Positions 1 through 7,803 are shown, counted from the first letter of the stretch. The stretch: DNA of 18,717 nt from CAZVAR01 sp964625225 (GCA_964625225.1 CAZVAR010000074.1:1-18717); one strand, 5' to 3'. Notes: generated by a model not told the origin, from the sequence alone. Translations and numbers: made by a program.

Positions 1-201
1 CGGCTGCTGCGGCGCGGCGGTGGCGGGCGGCGGCGCGGCGCTCGCCGGGGCGACGACAGCCGGTGCGACGACAGCCGGTGCAACGACGGAAGGCGCGCCG
101 GTCGCCGCGGCGGCGCCGGGCGGTTCCCTCGTGTCGGCGCAGGCGGCGGGCAGCGGCGCGAGCAGGGCGGCGCAAAGGGCAAGCGTGGCGGATCGGGGCA
201 C
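1..201 (-). CDS. Exported Ala/Pro-rich protein, N-terminal part only (cut by window edge)
   Basis: Sixty-seven codons are open on the minus strand from a GTG at 199-201 to the window edge. The start is chosen because GAAGGAG lies about 7 bases upstream and no in-frame ATG is nearby. Residues 1-22 form a signal peptide: Arg at position 3, a hydrophobic Ala/Leu core, then LPAACA. This fits signal peptidase I cleavage after Ala-Cys-Ala. Cys21 could instead be lipidated, but proline at the -3 position makes the lipobox poor. The mature part is low complexity, with the pentapeptide VVAPA in tandem and then AAPPPAT, as in linkers that cross the periplasm or peptidoglycan. No domain is visible in this piece, so function is unknown. 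It is transcribed away from the TRAP operon. Confidence 0.6.
   Translation of the reverse strand, partial: MPRSATLALCAALLAPLPAACADTREPPGAAAATGAPSVVAPAVVAPAVVAPASAAPPPATAAPQQP
51..89. repeat. 15-bp tandem repeat inside the exported-protein gene
   Basis: Two perfect copies of the 15-mer CGACGACAGCCGGTG (51-65, 66-80) are followed by a degenerate partial third. The unit is five codons long, so it adds copies of a VVAPA-type pentapeptide to the exported protein without shifting frame. This looks like length variation in a linker. Confidence 0.7.
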
Positions 202-235
202 GTCGGCTCCTTCGATGCTGATCTGCTGGGGCCGT

Positions 236-263
236 CCTATGGCGGAACGGACGGCAGCGGCAA
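236..263 (-). promoter_or_regulatory. Weak promoter candidate for the exported-protein gene
   Basis: On the minus strand TTGCCG (258-263) is followed after 16 bases by CATAGG (236-241), about 35 bases upstream of the GTG start. The -10 match is poor. The interval 202-477 between the divergent genes holds no other gene that I can support. Confidence 0.2.
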
Positions 264-367
264 CAACAATTCCATATGGGGGGCGGCGGTACGCGAGGCG
301 AAGCTGCGGGCCGGGCACCCCCGCCGCCGGGCGGGCCCCATCCGCCATGATTGCCGACCATGCGCAG

Positions 368-397
368 TTGACAGCCGCAGCGGGTGCGCCATACCGT
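368..397 (+). promoter_or_regulatory. Candidate sigma-70 promoter of the TRAP-TAXI operon
   Basis: A perfect TTGACA at 368-373 is followed after 17-18 bases by ATACCG/TACCGT (391-397). Transcription would begin near 403, leaving a leader of about 75 bases before the ATG at 478. A CATAAT at 452-457 is too close to the ribosome binding site to be the main -10. Confidence 0.45.
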
Positions 398-477
398 TTC
401 GGCAAGATTCGTCGGCGGTTGCGAGCAGAGTCAGGCCGGTCGCTGCTGCGCCATAATAAGTCGAGAGGGAGCGAGGA

Positions 478-1506
478 ATGTCCAGGAAAGCACTTTTTCC
501 GCTCGCCGTAGGCCTGGTTGCGGGCCTGTGGGCGGGCGCGGCGGCGGCCCAGACCAAGGATCTTGCATGGGGCGCATCGGCGGTCGGGTCGAGCGGGCAC
601 CGGTCGCTGGTTACGCTCGCCGAGTTCTTCAGCAGGGAAATTCCCGACTACCGCATCACCGTGCAGCCGACCCCGGGGGCGATCATCTCGGTCAAGGGAT
701 ATGCGACCGGGCAGTTCGACGGCTTCTACGGCTCCGACGTCGCCTTCTACGAGCTCGCGAACGACACCAACCGGTTCAAGGGCTTCAAGGCGCACATGAA
801 GCGCCAGCCGATGCAGTCGATGTGGGTCTTCACGACCGAGGTCGGCGTCGGCATCCATGCGCGCGACCGCGACAAGTTCAAGAGCTGGGGCGATCTGACC
901 GGCCAGCGCGTCTTCACCGGGCCGCTGCCCTGGGATGTCCGGGCGCACCTCGAGCGCGCCTTCGCCGCGCTCGGCGTCAAGCACGAATATGTCGAGGTCG
1001 ATCTGAGCACGGTCGGCTCGCTCCTCGATTCGGGTAGCCTGCAGGCGTTCATCATCTACGCCAATGCCGAGTCGGCGACGGCGCCCTGGATCACCGAACT
1101 GTCGATCGGCACCGACTGGGCCGCCCTCAACCCGACCGCCGAGGAGCTCGCCAAGCTGCGCGAGGCCGGCTTCGGCAGCGTCGAGGTCAGCCCCGACGTC
1201 TTCAAGAAGGACGTGCACGCCGACAAGGTCGTCCTGCTGCCCTTCTACTACGGCTACCATGTCGGCCTGGAGGTCCCGGAGGAGGACGTCTACAAGATGC
1301 TGACGACGGTCGAGGCGAAGTCGGGCGATCTGGCCCAGGCCGATGCCAGCTATGCCCAGGTCCACAAGGACATGAAGGGCATGCAGCGCCGCGGTGTCGA
1401 GGCGTCCGGCGACACGGTGCCGGTCCATCCGGGGCTGGCGAAGTATATGCGCGAGCGCGGCGTCTGGGACGCTGCATGGGACGCGCGGGTCGCGCAGCCG
1501 AAGTAG
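478..1506 (+). CDS. TAXI-family TRAP transporter periplasmic substrate-binding protein
   Basis: This is the periplasmic receptor of a TRAP importer, which uses an ion gradient to take up organic acids or related solutes. The product has 342 residues, normal for TAXI proteins. Residues 1-24 are a signal peptide (Arg3-Lys4, hydrophobic core, Ala-rich end, cleavage before Gln25). The mature protein opens with the TAXI pattern GASAVGSSGHRSLV, followed by PGAIISVKGYATGQFDGFYG, which lines the ligand cleft in this family. AGGGAG (465-471) lies just before the ATG. The fused TRAP permease follows 67 bases downstream, confirming the system. TAXI ligands vary (glutamate, other carboxylates), and the ligand cannot be read from sequence; the neighbouring hydrolase hints at a dicarboxylate. 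Confidence 0.93.
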   Translation: MSRKALFPLAVGLVAGLWAGAAAAQTKDLAWGASAVGSSGHRSLVTLAEFFSREIPDYRITVQPTPGAIISVKGYATGQFDGFYGSDVAFYELANDTNRFKGFKAHMKRQPMQSMWVFTTEVGVGIHARDRDKFKSWGDLTGQRVFTGPLPWDVRAHLERAFAALGVKHEYVEVDLSTVGSLLDSGSLQAFIIYANAESATAPWITELSIGTDWAALNPTAEELAKLREAGFGSVEVSPDVFKKDVHADKVVLLPFYYGYHVGLEVPEEDVYKMLTTVEAKSGDLAQADASYAQVHKDMKGMQRRGVEASGDTVPVHPGLAKYMRERGVWDAAWDARVAQPK

Positions 1507-1507
1507 T

Positions 1508-1534
1508 CGCCCGCCCCTCGGTCCGGGGCGGGCG
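1508..1534 (+). terminator. Intercistronic GC hairpin between TRAP receptor and permease
   Basis: A perfect 10-bp inverted repeat (CGCCCGCCCC at 1508-1517, GGGGCGGGCG at 1525-1534) with a 7-base loop starts two bases after the receptor stop codon. There is no T tract, so it is more likely an mRNA-stabilising or attenuating hairpin than a full terminator. Such hairpins commonly keep the receptor in excess over its permease. Confidence 0.6.
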
Positions 1535-1573
1535 GCGCGCCGGCTCCGGCGTATTGCTGGAGTCGCCGATCGT

Positions 1574-3514
1574 ATGACCGCCCCGACCACCCGGCCCGTC
1601 GTCGACGCGATCTACTACGCCGTCGCCGCGGTCTTTTTCGTCTATCTGCTGCACTATTACCTGACCGGTGCCGGCGGCCCGACCGAGCTGGCGGTGCTGC
1701 TGGTCCCGGCCACCTTCGTCCTCTACACGCTCGGCGCGCTGCGCGGCGGCGGGCTCTATCCGCGGCTGGGCCGGCTCGGCAACGACATGGTCGCAGCCGT
1801 CTACGTCGCGCTCGCGGCGCTGGTGGCCGTCTACATGCATCTTGAGTTCTTCGAGATCCGCACGGTGCGGGCGGGCATCTGGAGCACGACCGACCTGCTG
1901 ATCGGCTCGATCATGGTGCTGCTGGTGCTGGAATATGCGCGCAAGCAGCACGTCCCGCTGTTCGTGCTGAACCTCCTGCTGATCCTGTACGCCGTCTATG
2001 GCTGGGTCGTGCCCGGCATGTTCGGCCATCTCGGCCTGACCTGGACCCGGGTCGGCAGCGCGATGAGCGTGGAGATGACCACCGGCGTCTTCTCGCAGCT
2101 TCCGCAGCTCGCGCTGACGCTGATCGGCTCGTTCCTGCTGGTCCTCAGCGTGCTGCGCGCGTTCGGCTGCGTCGATGCGATCCTGAAGGTCGCGAAGCGG
2201 ATTGCCGCCTGGTCGCCGCACGCGCTGCCGCAGTCGGCGGTGGTCGGCTCGCTCTCGGTCGGCGCCGTCAGCGGCAGCGGCGCCGCCAACGCCGCGACGG
2301 TCGGCTCGGCCACCATCCCGGCCATGATCGGCGCCGGCATGCCGCCGGCCCGGGCGGCGGCGATCGAATGTTCCGCCTCGCTCGGCGGCCAGCTCATGCC
2401 GCCGGTCATGGGCATCTCCGCCTTCCTGATGGCGGAGTTCCTCGGCCGCAGCTATTTCGACGTGGTGGCGCGCGGCTACGTGCCGGCCCTGATCTATTTC
2501 ATCGGCGTTTCCGTCAGCGTCTATCTGCTCTCAGTGCGGTTCCGGATTGGCCGGCACGTCTTCGCGCAGGAGCCGATCGGCTGGCGCGACTGGGTCAATC
2601 TGGGCGGGTTCGCCGGCGTGGTGGTCGGGCTGGTGGCGATGATGGGCATCGGCCGGCTGCCGCCGATGACCGCCGCGCTCTACATGTTCATCGCGATCGG
2701 CGGCGCCCTGCTCGTCTCCTTCGTGGCGACCGCCTGGCAGGCGGAAGGGCTGCGCGGGCTGATCAGTCTGGCCGGGCCGCTGCGCCGGTTCCTCGACGCC
2801 TTCGCGTCGCTGACCGCGGACCTCACGCTGCTGCTTGCCACCCTGTCGATCATGACCGGCGCCTTCGTCATCACCGGAATCCCGACCAAGGTGGGCGGCC
2901 TGCTGATGGACGCGGCCGGCGTGCATCTGGCGGCGATGGCGCTGGTCGCCTTCCTGTTCGGCGCCCTGCTCGGCACCGGGCTGCCACCGGCGCCGACCTA
3001 CATCCTGACGGCGCTGGTGGTCGCGCCGCCGATGACGCGGCTCGGCGTCGATCCCTGGGTCGTGCATTTCTTCGCCTTCTTCGTCGGCGTCTGGGGCGAG
3101 CTGACGCCGCCGACCTCGGTGGCCGCCGCCGTCACCGCCAAGATCGCCGACGCATCGTTCATGCGAACGCTCTGGCACGCGATCCAGATGTGCATCGCGC
3201 TGTTCACGCTGATGGCCGGCGTGTTCGTCCGGCCGGAGCTGGTGCTGGAGCCCGGCCTCGCCCAGTTCGGCGCCGCCGCGCTGGTGATGTCGGCGACCGT
3301 CGGCCTCGCCTTCAGCCTCCAGGCCCGTTTCAGCGACATGCGCGGGCGCGACCGCATCGTCCGTCTCGTGCTGGCCGGCGTGTCGCTGCTGGCGCTGCTG
3401 CACCCCAGCGTCGAGCTCGCGGCCGCGGCGAGCGCGCTGGTGTTGCTGGCCGTCGGCTACTGGGTGCTCTACCGCCGCCACCACCCGGTCGCCTACGAGC
3501 CGCAGCCGGCCTGA
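1574..3514 (+). CDS. TRAP transporter fused permease (DctQ-DctM fusion)
   Basis: This is the inner-membrane part of the TRAP-TAXI importer, with the small (DctQ) and large (DctM) subunits in one chain, as is usual for TAXI systems. The product has 646 residues from ATG 1574; CTGGAG (1558-1562) precedes it. The frame stays open upstream into the receptor gene, but that extension is Arg/Ser-rich and unlike a membrane protein. Residues 1 to about 170 supply the DctQ-like helices. The DctM core shows GAVSGSGAANAATVGSATIP (about residues 228-247), then the PPARAAAIECSASLGGQLMP region, and a second half with GTGLPPAPTY (about 467) and WGELTPPTSVAAAV, the two inverted hairpin-loop motifs that bind ion and substrate. 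The C-terminus adds further hydrophobic helices after about residue 580. Confidence 0.93.
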   Translation: MTAPTTRPVVDAIYYAVAAVFFVYLLHYYLTGAGGPTELAVLLVPATFVLYTLGALRGGGLYPRLGRLGNDMVAAVYVALAALVAVYMHLEFFEIRTVRAGIWSTTDLLIGSIMVLLVLEYARKQHVPLFVLNLLLILYAVYGWVVPGMFGHLGLTWTRVGSAMSVEMTTGVFSQLPQLALTLIGSFLLVLSVLRAFGCVDAILKVAKRIAAWSPHALPQSAVVGSLSVGAVSGSGAANAATVGSATIPAMIGAGMPPARAAAIECSASLGGQLMPPVMGISAFLMAEFLGRSYFDVVARGYVPALIYFIGVSVSVYLLSVRFRIGRHVFAQEPIGWRDWVNLGGFAGVVVGLVAMMGIGRLPPMTAALYMFIAIGGALLVSFVATAWQAEGLRGLISLAGPLRRFLDAFASLTADLTLLLATLSIMTGAFVITGIPTKVGGLLMDAAGVHLAAMALVAFLFGALLGTGLPPAPTYILTALVVAPPMTRLGVDPWVVHFFAFFVGVWGELTPPTSVAAAVTAKIADASFMRTLWHAIQMCIALFTLMAGVFVRPELVLEPGLAQFGAAALVMSATVGLAFSLQARFSDMRGRDRIVRLVLAGVSLLALLHPSVELAAAASALVLLAVGYWVLYRRHHPVAYEPQPA

Positions 3515-3862
3515 GGCCGACCGGCCGCGGACCGGGGCCGGCGCACGGGCGCCGGTCGCGGCAGCGAGCGCGACGCGGATTGCGGCCCCGATCGGTTCTG
3601 TGCGAAGGGCAACCCGCCGGCCGGCAAGGACAATGCCTGCGAGCGCAGGCGGCGGGCAGGCGAAGGCCGCATCGCCGACAGGCGGTGCGCTCCGACCGGT
3701 GCCGCTTCCCGATTCCGGGGAAGTGCGCAGGGCCTCGCCCGGCCCGGCAGGCGGCCTGCCGGGCGCCGGCGGCGCTCCGAAACCTAGGGTTCGGGCGGTC
3801 CGATCGGGTAATCTCGGCGGCGGCCGAGAGGTGACGGGGCGATTCTTGCGGCGGGTGCGCTG
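3515..3862. other. Gene-free stretch between TRAP permease and amidohydrolase
   Basis: There are 348 bases without a convincing gene. A hairpin at 3538-3555 (CCGGCGC, 4-base loop, GCGCCGG) starts about two dozen bases after the permease stop, and a stronger one lies at 3742-3764. CCTGCG/CGCAGG form a small palindrome near 3638-3651. The permease frame stays open past its TGA until a TAG at 3785-3787 and contains a short Cys-patterned segment (DCGPDRFC, then Cys 12 residues later), but it has no start codon. No clear promoter for the amidohydrolase was found. Confidence 0.6.
3742..3764 (+). terminator. Strong GC hairpin, possible end of the TRAP transcript
   Basis: This is a perfect 10-bp stem, GCCCGGCAGG (3742-3751) and CCTGCCGGGC (3755-3764), with loop CGG. 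No T run follows, so classic intrinsic termination is not assured; it may stabilise a 3' end or act with Rho. Confidence 0.45.
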
Positions 3863-4720
3863 ATGACCGAAACGACGACCGTGCGGGAACCGGACCGGCG
3901 GAGCGTGCCGCCCGGTGCCTGCGACTGCCATTCCCACATCTACGGGCCGCGCGACCGGTTCCCGTACCCCGCCGGGGTCGAGCCGCCGCCGGACGCGTCG
4001 CTCGCCGCCTACCGCCGGCTCATGGCCGGGCTCGGCATCGAGCGGTTCGTGATCGTTCAGCCGTCGGCCTACCGCGACGACAATGCCCGCACGCTGGCGG
4101 CGATCCGCGAGCTCGGCCTGGAGCGGGCGCGCGGGGTCGCCGTCACCGCTCCGGATGTCGGTGCGGCGGAGCTGCGGCGGCTGACCGAGGGCGGCATGCG
4201 GGGCCTGCGCTTTCACGAGCTGGCCGAGGGCTGCCTGCCCTTCGATCGGCTGGAGCCGATGGCGGCGCGGATCGCCCCGTTCGGCTGGCACGTCCAGATT
4301 CAGGGCGACGGCAGCCGTCTTCCCGAATGGGAGGCACGGCTGCGCCACCTGCCGGTGCCGGTCGTCATCGACCATGTCGGCCGCATCCCGCCCGGCGGCG
4401 GCGCGGCGCACCCTGCCTTCCGCGCGCTGCTGCGGCTCCTCGAGACGGGGCGCGTTTGGGTGAAGCTGTCGGCCTTCTATTACGGCTCGGCCGAGGGGCC
4501 GCCGGGATATGGTGACATGGCGGCGCGCGTCCGGGCGCTGGTCGCGGCGCGGCCGGACCGGCTGGTCTGGGGCGCCAACTGGCCGCACCCGAACTTCCCG
4601 GCCGGTGCGAAGCCGGACGACCGCGCCATGTTCGACCGGCTGCTCGAATGGATTCCCGACCCGCCGACCCGGGCGGCGGTCCTGGCCGACAACGCGGCCG
4701 GGCTCTACGGCTTCGACTGA
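3863..4720 (+). CDS. Amidohydrolase, 2-pyrone-4,6-dicarboxylate hydrolase (LigI)-like
   Basis: This is a cytoplasmic TIM-barrel hydrolase of the amidohydrolase-2 family (285 residues, usual length). LigI members open the lactone ring of 2-pyrone-4,6-dicarboxylate in lignin-aromatic breakdown; relatives act on other lactones. Seen motifs: DCHSHIYGPRDRFPYPAG (Asp21, His23, His25), QPSAY (66-70), RFHEL (116-120), VIDHVGR (168-174, His171), KLSAFY (201-206) and WGANWPHP (236-243). Where LigI has its catalytic aspartate in a WG-D-WPH setting, this protein has Asn239, a variant I recall from a relative subgroup. ATG 3863 is the first good start, although the ribosome site is weak. It lies between a TRAP and a TTT importer, which fits uptake and hydrolysis of a carboxylated substrate. 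Exact substrate unknown. Confidence 0.85.
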   Translation: MTETTTVREPDRRSVPPGACDCHSHIYGPRDRFPYPAGVEPPPDASLAAYRRLMAGLGIERFVIVQPSAYRDDNARTLAAIRELGLERARGVAVTAPDVGAAELRRLTEGGMRGLRFHELAEGCLPFDRLEPMAARIAPFGWHVQIQGDGSRLPEWEARLRHLPVPVVIDHVGRIPPGGGAAHPAFRALLRLLETGRVWVKLSAFYYGSAEGPPGYGDMAARVRALVAARPDRLVWGANWPHPNFPAGAKPDDRAMFDRLLEWIPDPPTRAAVLADNAAGLYGFD

Positions 4721-4737
4721 CCCCGGCGCCGCGGCAC

Positions 4738-4758
4738 GCCCCGCCGGTCGCGCGGGGC
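4738..4758. terminator. Hairpin between convergent amidohydrolase and tctA, bidirectional terminator candidate
   Basis: GCCCCGC (4738-4744) and GCGGGGC (4752-4758) form a perfect 7-bp stem with a 7-base loop in the 43-base gap between two converging stop codons. There is no T tract on either strand. Confidence 0.45.
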
Positions 4759-4763
4759 TCCGG

Positions 4764-6263
4764 TCACATCTCGACCGGCATCCCGCCCCTGCGGGCGCGT
4801 CGGGCGGTCACGAGGATCGCGAGAGCGGTCAGGACCAGGAAGAACAGGGCGATCGGCCGCGTGAAGAAGATGTCGAGGCTGCCCTCCGAGCCGACCAGCG
4901 CCTGCCGCAGCGATTCCTCGAAGGGCGGCCCCAGGATGAAGGCGATCAGCAGCGGCGCCACCGGCACGCCGAACAGGCGCAGCCCGTAGCCGGCAATGCC
5001 GGCGCCGACCATCACGAACACGTCGAACACGCTGTTGCGGATCGCATAGCTGCCGGCGACGCAGATCATCAGGATGACCGGGTAGAGCACCGCCTTCGGC
5101 ACCCGCAGCACCATCATCATCGGGCGGATCGCGAACCAGGCAGTCGCGGCGATGGCGAGGTTGGACAGGACCAGCCCGATATAGACGGTGTAGGGCACCT
5201 CCGGGTTGGTCTGGAAGATCATCGGTCCCGGCGTCACTCCCTGGATCAGGAACGCGCCGAGCAGGATCGCGGTGACGGCGTCGCCGGGGATGCTCAGCGA
5301 CAGCAGCGGCACCATTGCCGCGCCGGTCACCGCGTTGTTGGCCGCTTCGGCAGCCGCCACGCCCTCGATCGCCCCGGTCCCGAACTTCTCCGGATGCCGC
5401 GAGGCCCGCTTCGCCTCGGCATAGCCAAGGAAGGTGGCGATGGTGGCGCCGAGGCCGGGCAGCACGCCGATGAAGACGCCGAGAAAGCCGGAGCGGACGA
5501 TCGAGACCCAGCTCGCCTTCCACTCGGCCCGGGTCACCCGGTTGCCGTCCGGGTCGCCGCCCTCGAGCGCCATGATCGCGCCGCCGCCGCGGAACGCCCG
5601 TTCGGCCTGGACGAACATCTCGGTCAGGGCGAACAGGCCGATCAGCAGCGGGATGTAGGCGAGCCCGTCATAGAGGTCGAGATTGCCGAAGGTGAAGCGC
5701 GGCACCGCCACCATCGGGTCGGAGCCGATCGTCGCCAGGCCGAGCCCGAGCGCGCCGGCGAACAGGCCCTTGACCATCGACTGTCCGGACAGCACCCCGA
5801 CCACGGTCAGCGAGAACAGCAGTAGCGCCGCGAGCTCCGCCGGGCCGAAGCGCAGCGCGATACCCGCGATCTGCGGCGCCAGCAGGATCAGGACGAGGGT
5901 GCTGAACAGCCCGCCGTAGATCGAGGCGTAGATCGCCATCTTGAGGGCCTTGCCCGCCTTGCCCTGCTTGGCCAGCTCGTAGCCGTCCGCCGAGGTGGCG
6001 GCCGAGGCCGGCGTCCCGGGCGCGTTGATCAGCACGGCCGAGATGGAGCCTCCGTAGATGCCGGCCCCGTAGAGGCCGAGCAGCAGGAACAGCGACGGCG
6101 TCAGCCCCATCGCCAGCGTGAACGGCACCGCGAGCGCCACCGCCATGGTGACGGTCAGGCCCGGAATGGCGCCGACCACCATGCCCACGATCACGCCGAT
6201 CAGCAGGACCAGCAGGTTGAGCGGCTGCAGCGCCTCGACCAGGGTCGTGAGGAAGATGTCCAT
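4764..6263 (-). CDS. tctA: TctA, large membrane subunit of a tripartite tricarboxylate transporter
   Basis: This inner-membrane protein forms the transport path of a TTT importer, a secondary carrier for citrate, tartrate, aromatic acids and similar solutes. The product has 499 residues, the usual size. It begins with MDIFLTTLVEALQPLN and shows the family motifs VGAIPGLTVTM (30-40) and YGGSISAVLINAPGTPAS (70-87) followed by ATSADGYELAKQGKAGKAL. The second half repeats the pattern as FIGVLPGLGATIATFLGYAE and later SIPGDAVTAILLGAF. About a dozen hydrophobic helices are visible and the C-terminus is basic. The ATG lies three bases after the tctB stop with little ribosome site of its own, so translation is probably coupled to tctB. 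It is the last gene of tctC-tctB-tctA. Confidence 0.96.
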   Translation of the reverse strand: MDIFLTTLVEALQPLNLLVLLIGVIVGMVVGAIPGLTVTMAVALAVPFTLAMGLTPSLFLLLGLYGAGIYGGSISAVLINAPGTPASAATSADGYELAKQGKAGKALKMAIYASIYGGLFSTLVLILLAPQIAGIALRFGPAELAALLLFSLTVVGVLSGQSMVKGLFAGALGLGLATIGSDPMVAVPRFTFGNLDLYDGLAYIPLLIGLFALTEMFVQAERAFRGGGAIMALEGGDPDGNRVTRAEWKASWVSIVRSGFLGVFIGVLPGLGATIATFLGYAEAKRASRHPEKFGTGAIEGVAAAEAANNAVTGAAMVPLLSLSIPGDAVTAILLGAFLIQGVTPGPMIFQTNPEVPYTVYIGLVLSNLAIAATAWFAIRPMMMVLRVPKAVLYPVILMICVAGSYAIRNSVFDVFVMVGAGIAGYGLRLFGVPVAPLLIAFILGPPFEESLRQALVGSEGSLDIFFTRPIALFFLVLTALAILVTARRARRGGMPVEM

Positions 6264-6266
6264 CGC

Positions 6267-6740
6267 CTAGAACGGCAGCTCGATACGGCCGGGCGGCAGC
6301 TCGAGGATCAGCAGCCTCGCGAAGACGAAATCGGTCAGCAGCGGCAGGCCGAGCGCGACCGCGACGATCACCGACCGGCGGCGCACGCCGAAGCCGGTCA
6401 TGAACACCGCAAGCATCAGCATGCTGCCGAGTACGAAGCCGAGCAGGTCGAGCAGGGCGGCATAGGCGATGCTGAGTCCCATCAGCAGCAGCACCCGGGT
6501 TCGCGCGCCGCCCTCCAGAAAAAAGGGCATCGGGCTCGCCGCCTGCGGCCGCAGCGCGATCATGGCGCCGAACAGCAGGCACAGGGAGCCGGCGATGTAG
6601 GGGAAGAGGCGCGGCCCCACCGTGAAATACTGCGCGCCGACCGTATGCTGCCAGTCGTCGCTGATGGTGGGGACGCCGAACAGCAGGAACGCCAGCGACA
6701 GGGCGCAGACGCCTATGCCGAAGAGCCGGTCGGCCGGCAT
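6267..6740 (-). CDS. tctB: TctB, small membrane subunit of the tripartite tricarboxylate transporter
   Basis: This is a 157-residue membrane protein with four hydrophobic segments, the usual TctB layout: LFGIGVCALSLAFLLFG near residue 5, LFPYIAGSLCLLFGAMIAL around 45-63, a central pair (LLLMGLSIAYAALL, then FVLGSMLMLAVFMTGFG), and a last one before the Pro-rich tail. GPRLFPY near residue 42 matches the G-x-x-x-FP motif typical of TctB. The family is the accessory subunit that pairs with TctA. It starts 34 bases after the tctC stop; AGGG lies about 8 bases before the ATG. Confidence 0.92.
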   Translation of the reverse strand: MPADRLFGIGVCALSLAFLLFGVPTISDDWQHTVGAQYFTVGPRLFPYIAGSLCLLFGAMIALRPQAASPMPFFLEGGARTRVLLLMGLSIAYAALLDLLGFVLGSMLMLAVFMTGFGVRRRSVIVAVALGLPLLTDFVFARLLILELPPGRIELPF

Positions 6741-6774
6741 CCTGTCGCCCTGCGCTGCCCCGGGGCGCGCCCGG

Positions 6775-7734
6775 CTAGCGCACCGCCTCGCCGATCGTGT
6801 TGTACATGTCGGTCATCGCCTTCTGGAAGGCCGGTCCGTCGCGGTACTGGAGTTCGATGCCCGCCTTCGCCGCCAGCGTCTTGAAGGTCTCGGTCTCGAT
6901 CGCCTTCTTGAAATTGTCGTGCAGATAGGCGACCACCTCCGGCGGCATCCCGGCCGGGCCGACCAGCCCCTTCATGTTCTCCAGATAGAGGTCGTAGCCG
7001 AGCTCCTGGAGCGTCGGCACGTCCGGATAGGCTTCGTGCCGGCCGTCGGACAGGGTGGCGAGCGGCCGGATCTGCCCGGAGTCCAGCATCGCCTTGCCTT
7101 CGTCGGGCGAGATCACGATCAGGTCGACATGGCCGCCGAGCAGCGCCGCCAGCGCCGGCGCGCCGCCCTTGTAGGGGACGTGCTTCATGTCGAGGCCCGC
7201 CTTCTTGGCGAAGGCGAGCAGGGCGGAGTGATAGATGCTGCCGGCGCCGGAGGATCCGTAGGTGTATTTTCCGGGGTTGGCCTTCGCCTCCTTGACGAAG
7301 TCGTCGACGGTCTTCCACGGCGTGTCGCCGCGCACCGCCAGAAAGTTGCGCTGCCGGTTGAACTGGATGATCGCGGTGAAGTCGGTCCGGATGTCGTAGG
7401 GCAGCTTCTGGTGGTTGCCGACGGAGGTGCTCTCGCTGCCGCCGGCGACCAGGAGGGTGTAGCCGTCGGGCTTCGCGTTCTTGACGAAGGCGGCGGCGGT
7501 CGTGCCCGAGGCGCCGGCGCGGTTGACGATCACCAGCGGCACGGGGAAGAACTCCTGCGCCGCGCTCGTGACCGTGCGGGCGATGATGTCGGTGCCGCCG
7601 CCCGGCGCGAAGCCCACGACGATCTTGATCGGTTCGGTCGGCTCCCAGGCCTGCGCCGCGGCGGCGCTGCCGATCCCGATCGCCGCGACCACCGCTCCGG
7701 CCAGCAGCCGCTGCAGCACGTTCCGCCGATGCAT
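6775..7734 (-). CDS. tctC: TctC/Bug-family periplasmic receptor of the tripartite tricarboxylate transporter
   Basis: This is the periplasmic solute-binding protein that delivers a carboxylated ligand to TctAB. I place the start at the ATG 7732-7734 (MHRRN) because GGGAGGAGG lies just upstream; the frame extends 23 codons further but that part lacks a signal-peptide form. The product has 319 residues. Residues 1-29 are a signal peptide with twin arginines at 3-4 (not a Tat motif) ending AQA before Trp30. The mature start WEPTEPIKIVVGFAPGGGTD is the classic Bug motif, whose PGGGTD loop binds the ligand carboxylate; VNRAGASGT, SSGAGSIYH and VPYKGGAPA are further family landmarks. Bug proteins are highly expanded in some proteobacteria, so the ligand is open. 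Confidence 0.95.
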   Translation of the reverse strand: MHRRNVLQRLLAGAVVAAIGIGSAAAAQAWEPTEPIKIVVGFAPGGGTDIIARTVTSAAQEFFPVPLVIVNRAGASGTTAAAFVKNAKPDGYTLLVAGGSESTSVGNHQKLPYDIRTDFTAIIQFNRQRNFLAVRGDTPWKTVDDFVKEAKANPGKYTYGSSGAGSIYHSALLAFAKKAGLDMKHVPYKGGAPALAALLGGHVDLIVISPDEGKAMLDSGQIRPLATLSDGRHEAYPDVPTLQELGYDLYLENMKGLVGPAGMPPEVVAYLHDNFKKAIETETFKTLAAKAGIELQYRDGPAFQKAMTDMYNTIGEAVR

Positions 7735-7774
7735 CGCCCGTCCTCCTCCCGCCTCGGATCGTTCGTGTGGCGCT

Positions 7775-7803
7775 ACGATGCCGCAACGGCATCCGCATGG
7801 CAA
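7775..7803 (-). promoter_or_regulatory. Candidate promoter of tctCBA
   Basis: On the minus strand TTGCCA (7798-7803) is separated by 17 bases from CATCGT (7775-7780). The transcript would start about 30 bases before the tctC ATG. The palindrome at 7804-7820 touches the upstream edge of the -35 box, a usual place for an activator. Confidence 0.35.

Noticed and set aside
3600..3863. 87-codon plus-strand frame before the amidohydrolase
   Set aside because: Arg/Pro/Gly-rich, no ribosome site, crosses two GC hairpins, no resemblance to a known small protein.
2531..4588. 685-codon minus-strand open frame opposite the TRAP permease and amidohydrolase
   Set aside because: It is Arg/Gln/His/Gly-rich without a domain and lies opposite two well-identified plus-strand genes. 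Long antisense frames are expected at this GC content.
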